In this document: positions 14,295-24,496 of the stretch, piece by piece | How the letters are laid out: each line of letters opens with the position of its first letter | How positions within the stretch are numbered: the stretch's first letter is position 1 | Assembly (NCBI RefSeq): GCF_009389715.1 | Contig: NW_024067912.1 | Span: 124,001 to 188,000, forward strand | Origin: Phoenix dactylifera | Taxonomy: Eukaryota; Streptophyta; Magnoliopsida; Arecales; Arecaceae | Reading direction: 5' to 3' | Length of the DNA stretch: 64,000 nt | The notes under the pieces: generated by a model | Seen by the model: only the letters and a program-made list of their open reading frames with translations | Databases searched by the model: none | Told to the model about the DNA's origin: nothing | Made by a program: the position numbers and the translations under genes

Positions 14295-16600
14295 TATTTT
14301 TATTTTATTGGATTGAATATATGTGAATTATAGTGCAGCTCCCTTTACATGTAAATTTATTTGTGGATCTCTCTTAAAAGTGGTTTCACCATGCTGTTAC
14401 ATGCAAAATTGATTACTTTTGTAGTTCCAGCAGATTATAATTACATATATCTCAGTTTATCTTACTTAACGTACGCAAGTGTTCTGCTTCTGAAATCTAA
14501 ATTTTGTTCCCTTGTTGAAATCCAAATGCCCCATGGAAAGAGATTGATAAAATTCCCCTTGCAGTTTCAAGCTAAATTTTAGAACCATTACATTTAGGTA
14601 AAAAAGTTGGTTTCATAATTCAAAAATCCTAAAACTTGATCCAAAAATCAGCTAATACGCCTTACACATGAAGACGGTAATAAATTATAAATTAAAATAA
14701 TATAGTTTTCAGGAAATGCATTAAGGTTTAAATAGTAAAGGAAACCGGAAGGCGTGGGTGAACCCAAACCCTCATGGCAAAAATACAAGGATGATTATAT
14801 AACTCGCCCCATCCTGGACTGGTCCTTGCCTTCCTGAAACCCCAGCAACACTGATATAGAGTCATGCCAAAACAGGACTCCAGCAAGAGATGAAGTTAAC
14901 AGAGGAGAAGAGGACAATGCATAGAAGGGGGAAAATTTTAGTAACTTAGCTAGATTGATTTGAGCTTGGGGCTGATGGCAAGAATTTCAGAGGCTTAGAG
15001 TTTCATTCTATGTGGTGGTTGTTGGGATGGTCGTGGTTATAAAAGAGATTTGGGGCAGCTTCCGCAGGTAGCAGAGGCCCTCTTGTGGCTGGCCTAAGCA
15101 GAGGAAGCTCCCAAGACAATGGGAACTAGAAAAGTTTTTGGGATGGGGCATTGACTGGAAAGATCCAGGCGCACATCTCTTTAGTTTCTCAATGATATGA
15201 TAACCCCATATAATTATATTACCCTTATAACATTAGATGAACGTGTCGGCTTTAAAAGCACTTGGCTAAATTGTGGACATATCTGTCATTTGAGACTCAG
15301 CTGAGTCAAACAAGTTGAAGCAAGTCACAAGTTACTCATCAAGTCGAGTGAGTCAAATCCGATCCAGAAATCAAGCCTTCCATTATCGAGATTTTGCCAA
15401 TCCGAGTTGACTTAGCGAGTTTCGAGTCGGCTCAGCAAGTTTATGAACCATGATTTGTTACAACGATGCATCTAGCGATCCCATATAGTTCTTACACATT
15501 ACGATATTGATGACCAGTTCTGATATAGCTCCTCAAATTGGAAAGATGCATGGTGATTTAGGGTTGCATGAAATTTCTTTCTGAATCTACACAAAGTGCT
15601 GAATTTAAAGCTGAGGATTATAAAATTAGAGTTAAAAGCATCACATGTAATCTGTAAATTTTAAAATATCTAAAAATAAAAGAAAACTATATATTTTGGA
15701 GACCTCTTATTAATATATGATTTTTATGGCCAGTGATACCTTCATGTTGAAAAAAATTGAATGAAAAAAGTTAGAAAAGTTTGGTGGTAAAATGACAACT
15801 AAAAAAGTTAAATGTGATCTACAAATTTTTAAATATTTTTTAAAAAATATATATTTTGAAGATATGCTATAGATGTATCAAATCCTCTTAGCACATGATA
15901 TTCTCCTATAGAAAAGTGGAAAGTATATTAAAAAATAGAATGTAGCAATTTACAAAAGGTAGGACCCCTAGAAAACCAATCGAATGAAAAGCAATGGCCA
16001 TGGAAATTTCTAGGTTTCATCACCTCTGTAAATAACAAAAATCATGCACCACCTAGTAAAATCGTAAAAAATTATCATATGTGTTATATAAAACAAATAG
16101 AAACACAAAGAAATAAGAAGATTAAAAGAAGAATGCCATTGTCATTAAATCAATGAAAACTAAAGGGAAAAGGTGAAAATTCATAATTTTTGGCAATAGT
16201 ACTAGAGCCATGTTTATAGAAAAATAAATCTATGTTTGATCAAATTAATCAAAATTAAGTAGGAGGAGAATATTAGCTTTCCTTGAGAACTGAGGATAAA
16301 ATAAGAAGAAGGGAAAGTAGATAGATTTAGAGGTGAATCAAGGTCAAGGTTGCCAATGTCATCGAGGCGATGTAGTGAATGCATGTGTTAGGGAAAAAAA
16401 ATGGAACCTAAGTATAAAACTTTCATAAAACAAAAATTGTTGTTTAAATTTTTCTTTTAAATTAAATATGAGTTACCCTCAGCACTCCGGTCGAGACTGA
16501 TTCAAATGTTATCTAGGATAAACCAACTGTAGTCACCTAAAGCTTGTAAAGTAGTAGGGGTTGTAGTTTAACTTTTCTTAACTGATTAAACTTTAAACTA
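14295..16600. other. Intergenic region after the kinase gene
   Basis: This begins with the kinase 3' UTR. Otherwise it is AT-rich DNA with no open frame of recognisable content. Positions 15285-15460 hold a degenerate stretch rich in GAGTC/CAAGTC words (for example CAGCTGAGTCAAACAAG). It resembles the stretch at about 26540-26700 in the intron of the CONSTANS-like gene, so both may belong to one dispersed repeat family. Confidence 0.5.
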
Positions 16601-16639
16601 GCTCAATTATTTTCCTTCTTTTTTTTTTGTTACTAAGAC

Positions 16640-19600
16640 GATGTATTACACAGACCCAATATGAATGCAGACCCAAAATCAGAAAATATAACATCCCTAA
16701 AGACTCTGGGGACATGAGCCTTCGAGGACTATGGGAGCCCTTTCGAGTGATCCGCCACAAATGAGGCCATCCAGTCCGCTGCACCATTGGCCTCCCTGAA
16801 AATATGCTTCTCCACAAAGGTAGAGCAACCACCCACCTAACATCAAATGTCATGAATCAGAGGGTTTGAGCCCACAGCACCAACCCATCTCTGGATCCAA
16901 CTAATCACTGTTGCCTAGTCGCCTTCCAACATAATGGTGTCGACCCTCAGAAAATTCCGCGCATAGCTGAGACCAGCCCAAGCAACCCTCAGCTTCATCC
17001 TAGAAATAGAACAAGAGACTAACTGGCACCTACCCGCTGCAATCAATCTAGAATCAGGGCCCCCAATGACAAAGCCAACGCCACCCCTCCTTTTACTCTC
17101 TAATACACACCCGTCGAAGTTCACCTTGAGGAAGCTCGGAGATAGGGGCTCCCAGATAATAAATACCAAACGAGATGCTACAAGAGCAAGTGTAGAGTCC
17201 TAGATGCCCCGAGCTATCAAAGTAACTCTCGGGTGGTGAAGGTGGAAAAACTCAGCAAACTGTGCCCGTGCTCTCTTCACCACTAGCCTAAAAGGTAGGT
17301 TGCTCTCTCCAAAGATCCAACCATTTCTCGCCAACCAGATGTGCAACACTCGCACATCCAGAGTCCTCGACTCTAGGACTGCAACAGAAAGGACTCTCTT
17401 TGTAAGATGCTCCCGAAAAGGGCACTGATCTGACCAGTGTCCCAACCTCTCCCCCCAGGGCTGAGGAGATTGCAGACCCATAGTCTATCCCCCATCTCAG
17501 TGTTGATAGTGGTCAGCCAAAGACTTAGAGGAAGATCGTCCAACCACGCATCACCCAGAATTGCAACACTCCGTCCATCCCCAATCAACCACCTTGTGTT
17601 AGCCATCATCAACACCGCGTAACCACAGATCTCCCTCCACATGAAGGAGCACCTCCAATCCTCACGGATATCCCTCCCATGGGTCCAACTGTCATACTTG
17701 GCCCACATCATAATGCTCCATAGATTGTCCGGCTCAAGCACGAATCTTGATGCATGTCTAGCAATCACCACTTTCCTTCTGGCCACCAAAGACTGAAGGC
17801 TGAGACCACCATCCTGAATGGGCTGACATATCACACTCCATGTCATAAGATGCACACCATGCCCGCTTCCATAGGAGTCCTACAGAAAGCTCCTCATCAG
17901 CTGCTCAATCCTCCTCAGTATGGTCTTAGACATGATGGTGTTGGACATAAGATAGACTTATATGGAGCTAAGAACCGATCTTGCCAGGATGAGTCTACCC
18001 ATCATGGATAAAGAAAGAGACTGCCAGCCCTCTAGTCGCTCTTGGATGCTCTGCTCTAAGTGGGAGCACTCCATCCTTCGCAGCCTCCATCCAGTTATAG
18101 GAATACCGAGGTAGGTCCCGAGCCCTCCTACTCCTAGATTCCAAGACACTCTCTGATCGCATGCCTCACCCTCAGCTTGATTTTTTTGCTGAAGCACACC
18201 ATAGACTTATGCAGGTTCACTCTTTAACCTGAAGCCAAATAGTAGTACTCAAGGATATGTTTAAGTACCACCGCATTCCTCATGGTGTCATGTGCCAACA
18301 ATAAGCAATTATCAGTAAAGAACAAGTGAGAGACCAAGTGAGCACCAACAACAAGCACATAGGCCTCCAAATCCCGGTGCATACACGTAGCTTGCAGGGC
18401 TTTGGATAGTGTGTCAGCACAAATGACAAAGAGATACGACAGCAGAGAACAACCTTGACGAAGACTAGTAGTAGATCGGAAGAAGGGGGTGGGCGTACTG
18501 TTGATGAGGATGAAGAAGAATGGACCTTGCACACAACTCAGAATCCACTAAATCCAAACCTCGTGAAACCCAAATCCCTCCAGGGTGGTCCAAAGAAATT
18601 TTTAACTCATACAGTCGTAAGCCATCTCCATGTCGAGCTCGATTGCCATGAGACCATGCCGACAGAGAGCTCTAAGTAGATCAAACAAAAATTCTTGGGT
18701 AATGGGGGCTGATAAGTTTGGATAGAATTGGCTTCAATTTAGTAGCCATGATCCTCGCAATAGCCTTGTATAGGGTAGTACATAGGCCGATCTACCTGAA
18801 ATAACAGGGCTCCGACGCATCACGCCTCTTTGAAATCAAGGTGATGAAGATCTTCTTTCAAGCATCAGATATCGACGCAAATCGAAAGAAGAGCTGGACA
18901 GTCGCTACTACTCCACATCCTATAATGGACCAATACCTTTTGAAAAAGAACGGAGAAAATCAATTAGGCCTCGGAGCTTTGTCATCCGCTATAGTCTGAA
19001 ATGCCTCTCGCACCTCTATCGCGAACACAAGCTCAATGAGAGTAGCGTTCTCCGCCTCCTTAATCCCCACACCTAGGGTAGGAATGGAAAGTGTGGTAGA
19101 CTTCCCCAGGCTCTCCGACTACTGCGCTCTAAAGAAGTTAAGGATCAGATGCCGGATCTCATCAATCTTCTCTATCCAATCTTCCGAAGCATCCCTCATC
19201 GCCTGGATCAGGTTACCCTACCTCCTAATAATAGTGGAGCAGTGAAAGAAACGGGTGTTCCTATTCCCCACTTAATACACTGAATCCACGACTTCTAGTG
19301 CCAAAATATTTCTTGGTGTTGCAAAAGAGCATGGTGTGCTGCAAGCTTACCCTAGAGGTCAGCTAGCTCCACTTTAGTCAAACCATCACCCCGATCCTCT
19401 CTCCCCTGCAATTCCATGATAAATGCCTCCATCTCATCAAGTCACCTGCAGATATTGCCCATAACTTCCCTTTTCCAACATTGTAGCATGTGCTTAGCGA
19501 GCTCCAACTTACGGGTCACTTGGTACATGGCATCCCTCCGGATAGAAACCGCACAATATTTCAAGACTATGGGTCTGAAATCCATAGCTTCTCAAACTGG

Positions 19601-20328
19601 AAGGGATTCCAAAAGCCCAGGGTCACCTCCATGCTGATCAACATTGGGTAGTAGTCCGAAGCAATGTGGGAGAAATGATGCACCTGATAGGTAGGGAAGC
19701 ACTGGACCCAGCTCATCGTAGCCATAGCCCTATCAATCTTCTCCCAAACACGGGCTCCTCCCATCCAATTATTACACCAAGAATGGCCTAGGCTAGAAAA
19801 GCCAAGGTCCACTGAGCCATTCACATCAATGAAATCTCGAAACTCCCTCAACTCAATCTTGTAAGTATAGGTGTTACCACACCTCTTCTCATGAGGCCCC
19901 AGAATAGAATTGAAGTCCCCTGCTAGCAATGTGGAAAACCCCTATCTAGTCAAGTTGAAGATCTCATCCCATAGCACTCTCCTTCTTGTATAATCATTAG
20001 TCACATACACTCCAAACAAAATCAAAGAAGATCCATTAGTTTATGAAATGATTAATACAACTTCTTGGTTACAATTGTAGAAGGCATAAACAATAGTTAG
20101 GCCCAGCTTTCATACAACAACAATTCCATCTCCTAGATCCTAGGATTCCACAGCAAGAGAGCCCCAGCCATCTGGGAGGCGACAGAAGAATCGCCGCAAG
20201 CTCTTGCCCAAGAGATGCATTTCAAACGGCAAAACAATCTTCAGATCATGCAATTGCAGAAGTCTTCTAAATGAAGGGGAAAAGAAGGGTTTATCTGCCT
20301 CTCGGAGGTTCCATGACAGGATCCTCAT
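16640..20328 (-). pseudogene. LINE ORF2 (endonuclease, reverse transcriptase, RNase H), disrupted
   Basis: ORF2 begins with MRILSWNLREADKPFF at 20328, the start of an AP-type endonuclease. The segment 19929-19567 carries LAGDFNSIL and IASDYYPM, the latter a decayed SDH-like motif. The reverse transcriptase part (about 19200-17958) includes SLRQGCSLLSYLF and a mutated FFTDN active site. The segment 17855-17373 has FMWREICGYAVLM and [10 protein letters not shown]. RNase H starts at 17169 with [13 protein letters not shown]. In the 16853-16593 segment the conserved end of the domain is readable only in another frame. The region joining DVRV to LHIWLARNGWIFGE (around 17336-17362) lacks the zinc-binding module. 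Confidence 0.82.
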
Positions 20329-20429
20329 TTCGCCTAGTAGCTGTCAAGTAGTCCCACCCCCTCGACCAGCAAAACCACATTGTCCACCCTTTCCAAATCA
20401 CCACAGTCGGGCCTAGCTTCCCCATCAAG

Positions 20430-22120
20430 CCCATGAGTACCAACGATTACCTTCACCGGTGCGACAACTGCAGCGTGCTCCGAGCACATGCTAGGCTGTT
20501 GACGCTAGCGAGCTTCCTTCTCTCCACCCACCTTACGCTCCACCGCCACCCTAGTTGGACCAGGGGGCATCCAGCCTTGGCCACCACCGTCGGAATGGAC
20601 TTTGAATCTCCTTCGGGCCCCTCGACTGAGTGCTCGCCCGAGTTTCGCCGCCTGGGAACGTTTTTCATCACCACCAATTTTGTGAAAGAAGCCAGCACTG
20701 ACGCCTTAGCCATCTTCCTCAACTTCCATCCCTCTCCCCCACCCCTAAGAGGGGTTTGCCTCTGAATCGATAGAAACACGGCTGTCAGGCCGCCATGATA
20801 ACGTCCACCTGCCCGACTCCCTAGCGCCTTGGGCCTCCTCTAGGCCCACAGCTAGGTCGCTTGGGCCCAGATTCTCCTCCTTTTTTGCGTCCAGGCTCCT
20901 CTCGCTAGGGCCCATCTCCACCACCATACGTTTTGGCCTTCTAGGCCTCTTAAGGTTGGGCCTTTTCAGGCCCGCATCCACCATTAAGATTTTTGGGCCG
21001 CTCCATCCACATCCAGGCCCAACTCAGATTTCCTGAGCGAGTCAAAGCTTGACTTAATCCAATTCCACTCAGTGGCTGTCCCACCGCCTGGGTGCCCGAG
21101 TCAAGGACCAAGGGGGTCTTTGGAGGTGATCCCCGGCGAGCCACCTTGGAGGGCTTCTGCCACCCATCGGAATCGGGTGGTGAGTTTGGTGAACTTGACT
21201 GGTTTAGAGGTGAATCTTGCCAAGATGAGGAAGAACTCAGACCCGAGGACTCCGAGATGGACTCAATCATCTTCCTCATCCTCGGCACCCACTTTTCCGC
21301 TCTCGGTGGACGAATCCTCACCGTAGCCACCAGCTAGGGACCACAAATCGGTCACTGCTCCTGCTTCGCCATGCCATCCCCAAGCTTCCCGTTGGCATCG
21401 GGATCATCGCTAACCTCCACGATCATCAACGTCTGTGCTTTCTCCAGATTTGGCAGATCCTCGGCCGCCAGAGTCGCCTCCGGTCCTGGATATTTACTTA
21501 CATCCGCCGTCCGAGTGCCCAATTCTATTGCACTGATAGCAGCAGAAGAATGAAGATAGGCACACTCTCGTACACAAACGGCTGCCAAAAGATCCGCGAC
21601 CTCCCCTGGATCTGGATCCCTGGCTGCAATGGCGCCGTGGCATCAATGGCCACCTTCACACGAGCATACCCCAGCTTTTTCAGCTTGTCTGTGAAGGAGT
21701 CCATGGCTAACGGTCGACCAGCAGCCGCCGCAATCTGGAGGATGGACTCCTCGTCCCAATATTCCAAGGGAAGACGCGACAGCCTCAGCCAAGTGACCGT
21801 CATCTTCACCACACCCTCGCCGGACAAGAAATTCGGAGTCCACGGCTCCACCGCTAGAAGCCTGCAACCACCCAGGGCCCACTGGCCAATGCCTCCACTC
21901 GATCGTCCTCCGACTTAAACCGGAGGACATGGTGGTCCTCCGCCAAAGACCTTCATCTCCCAGGCCACCCATTTGGCCGGAACCCACCGGCCCAAGCTTT
22001 GAACAGCAATGGCCACCCTTTCCCAAGATTGTCTCTCAGCTTCGATGCACTCCTCCAGTAGCACCAGGACATTAGAGAAATGGCGTTGCAGGATCTCCAG
22101 TTCTCTACCTCCTCGTTAGA
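20430..22120 (-). pseudogene. LINE ORF1 (DUF4283-type gag-like protein with CCHC zinc knuckle), disrupted
   Basis: Frames on the minus strand contain PLEYWDEESILQIAAAAGRP and DKLKKLGYARVKV, characteristic of the DUF4283 domain found in plant LINE ORF1 proteins. A perfectly spaced CX2CX4HX4C knuckle (CYQCNRIGHSDGGC) is encoded at 21510-21541, in a frame shifted from the domain before it. A Ser/Pro-rich tail follows. At least two frameshifts break the ORF, one near 21850 and one just before the knuckle. ORF1 normally binds RNA for retrotransposition. This one is non-functional. Confidence 0.78.
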
Positions 22121-22150
22121 AAGTTGATGAGACGTCCACCCACCCGTGAA

Positions 22151-23040
22151 AACGTCAATTTCTGCACATATGTCATGCTTGTGTCCATGCCCAAGTGTGG
22201 GTGCTCTGAGGTAAATCAAGGAACCCTCAAGTAACATAATGCAGGTTATCACATAGAATTCGGCGATGCTTGCAGAATTCACACTTCCTCCACTCTTTGT
22301 TTGGATATTTTTCGAGTAGATGCAGTGTCGGCCACCTTCCCACCGTACTTTACTTCCGCGTGGCAGAAAGCTGAGCATTTTAGAGCTTTTTTTTTTTTCT
22401 TTTTTTTTTGGAGACCATAGAATCTTGAATCCCTGCCACATTCGCTCAAAGTATTAGGTGTGCCAAGGACTGCCATGAACCCTTCCCCTTTTGGACCCCT
22501 TTTTCACTTTTTTTAACTTTGATGGTAGAAGAAGATGAAGAGCATCTTCTCTTTTGGGCATTCATTTATCCCTTGGCCTACCTTTAGCTAAAGCCAGCAT
22601 ATGATCCAAAGGTTGGTCGGAGCATGGGGACAAATTCTTTGCTGTCCTTTTGATTACGAAAGACTAGTTTTCAAAAAAAAAAATCATATGGGTGGGCACC
22701 AAAAAGAAAATATGGAGCAGACTTCCTATTTTACCATATTTCCTTTAGTGCCCGTATCAAAGAAGAAATATAAAAATTAAGGGCTTCTTCTACTAACGGA
22801 GTCGTCGGTCCGTGATTAAAAAGAAAAATAAAAAAAGAAAAAGAAATCACGTGCGGTATCCTCTTTCTTTCTCATCAAGCCTCCTCATTTATTCTTTTTC
22901 TCGCCGAGTAATCTTTCCTATCTGTGAGATTTTTTGTCTTGTTTCTGAGTCTTTTTCTCTTCCTCCAAATCTCTTTCTCTTTTTCAGAATCTCTGCATCT
23001 AATAGTTTATAGAATCTAAAAAATAGTATGTATATAATTT
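22151..23040. other. Intergenic spacer between LINE and tandem array
   Basis: Mixed AT-rich DNA with a T-rich run at 22386-22409 (two long T blocks split by one C) and A/T runs near 22670. The T-run could be the 3' A-tail of a minus-strand insertion, but no body of such an element was recognised. No gene is seen. Confidence 0.45.
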
Positions 23041-23044
23041 CTTA

Positions 23045-23560
23045 TATTAGACATAGTAAATTGTGCACTGTGCATCGGTACCGATAGATATCATATTTTA
23101 AAAAATGTGCATCGTTTTACCTAAAGGTATTTATCGGTTTGTTAAATAACTAATTTGTTTCGTGTGTATCACCTGGCCATGTATTATGTACTAGTACAAA
23201 GCATGTTTTGGAAACTATGTATCAATTTACTTAAAGGTATATATCGGATCACTGCTGAGTATATATCAAAGAAGCTTGTAGTATATATTAAAAAGTTGAC
23301 GAGTGCGTATCACCTGGCTATGTAGTGTGTATTGGTGAACATGATATTTTGAAAATTGTATATCAATTTGCTTGAAGGTGTGTATTAGGTTGCTAGATGA
23401 CTAATTTGCTATGTGTATATCACTTGACCATATTGTGTACTAGTGACGCCATGTTTCAGAAATTGTGAATTGATTTGTTTAGAGGTATGTATTAGCTTGC
23501 TAGATAATTAATTTGCATAATACATATAACCTGGCTATGTAGCATATATGAGAAAAAAAT
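23045..23560. repeat. Diverged tandem array, about four units of 105-140 bp
   Basis: Recurring landmarks in the same order are TATCACCTGG(C)CATGTA, then GTACTAGTG, then ATGTTTTG(A)AAA, then ATCAATTT(A/G)CTT(A)AAGGT, then TAGATGACTAATTTGC. Units begin near 23166, 23305, 23418 and 23523, with a partial unit before 23166. Spacing and sequence are loose, so the array is old. No coding potential is seen. It lies about 1 kb upstream of the CONSTANS-like gene. Confidence 0.7.
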
Positions 23561-23903
23561 ATGTTTTAAAAATAAGGAAGAAAGAGGATGTCGCATACAA
23601 TTTTTTTTATTTTTTAATTATAGCACTATGTTAGTAGGAGAAGTTTCTAATTTTTGACTTTTTTTTTAAGATAGACACTAGAAAAAATGTGGCAAAATAG
23701 AAAGTCCGTCCTATACTTTTTCCTCTAGAGCTCCCATATTATTTTTGTTCCTACTTTTCCATACCCCCTCCGAGTTCCAGAGGATCTGGAGCCCGCAAGA
23801 TACTCCTACCTAACCTGGCTGCACCATTAGTTATTGGCCAACCACAAGGAAGATAGAGGCCTAGCTTTTCTGACCCGAACATATCGTACCAACCGCATGT
23901 CTG

Positions 23904-24271
23904 TGTAAGGATATGTGCAAGCGTGTGTTTGTCCTATATTGATTATTTGCCAAGAAGATTTTAAGTACTTACACAAACTAAAGAACCTAAAAAATACCTT
24001 CCGACTAGCCTTTTTGGATGAGGTCTTTGGTTATTACAAATGGTTTCAGAGTGAACTCAGTCCATAGCCTATATAGACTTAGAGACATTGCAGCATGGAA
24101 TCATGAAGGCTGACTACAAGTCAATTGTGGTTTTGTGATTAAATTTGAATAAATTTGAACCCTTAACCTGCTGAGGACATCGGGGTTTGAATAGAGAGAG
24201 TATATAAGAATCCGTATAGGCGTGTATTTAGTCCCACATCGGTTATTTATAAAAAAAAATTTGGATTGTTA
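23904..24271 (+). mobile_element. TRIM (miniature LTR retrotransposon), plus orientation, upstream of the CONSTANS-like gene
   Basis: The 5' LTR (23904-24038) starts TGTAAGGATATGTGC and ends GGTTATTACA. Next come AA and a tRNA-Met type primer site (TGGTTTCAGAGT, 24041-24052). The short interior matches the TRIM split at 53511-60831 in blocks such as ATTGTGG, TGTGATTAAATTTGAA and GAACCCTTA(A/G)CCTG. A purine-rich GAGAGAGTA precedes a shortened 3' LTR (24203-24271) containing TTTAGTCCCACATCGGTTAT. It has no coding capacity. The 3' LTR is internally deleted and no clear target duplication remains, so this is an old copy. Confidence 0.75.
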
Positions 24272-24496
24272 CCGGCTGGATTTTCTGCATCTCCCCTCAC
24301 TCCTTGCTAACTCTTGTCGCCCTTGGTTATGGTTATTACTCGCACCACCCACCACGCTCGCATTTCCGGTCCCAAAAGAAGTGAAACAAAGAGAGCCCGC
24401 GAGAGAAGCCTACATATGCGTGGGAGGGAGGAAGCGGGCTAATTTTTTATTATAACAAAAAGAAAATTCACTATATAGCAGTACTATTTCAGTTTG

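Larger units (their letters stand above)
16617..22150 (-). mobile_element. L1-type LINE with RNase H domain, decayed, minus orientation
   Basis: Read on the minus strand, the order is a gag-like ORF1 with CCHC knuckle, then an ORF2 with AP-endonuclease, reverse transcriptase and RNase H, then a 3' A-run (plus-strand T-run at about 16617-16628). This is the layout of plant L1-clade LINEs that carry a C-terminal RNase H. Many stops and frameshifts are present. The reverse transcriptase active site reads FFTDN in place of F/YADD, so the copy cannot act on its own. About 400 bp including the zinc-binding (zf-RVT) module is missing relative to the related copy at 32309-33940. The 5' limit near 22150 is approximate, being where ORF1 similarity fades. 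No target duplication was identified. Confidence 0.88.

Noticed and set aside
22386..22409. T-rich run as a possible LINE tail
   Set aside because: No element body is recognisable next to it. Left as low-complexity sequence.
24231..24241. Possible snRNA gene promoter
   Set aside because: The USE-like motif lies in a TRIM LTR. No TATA at the proper spacing and no snRNA sequence follows.
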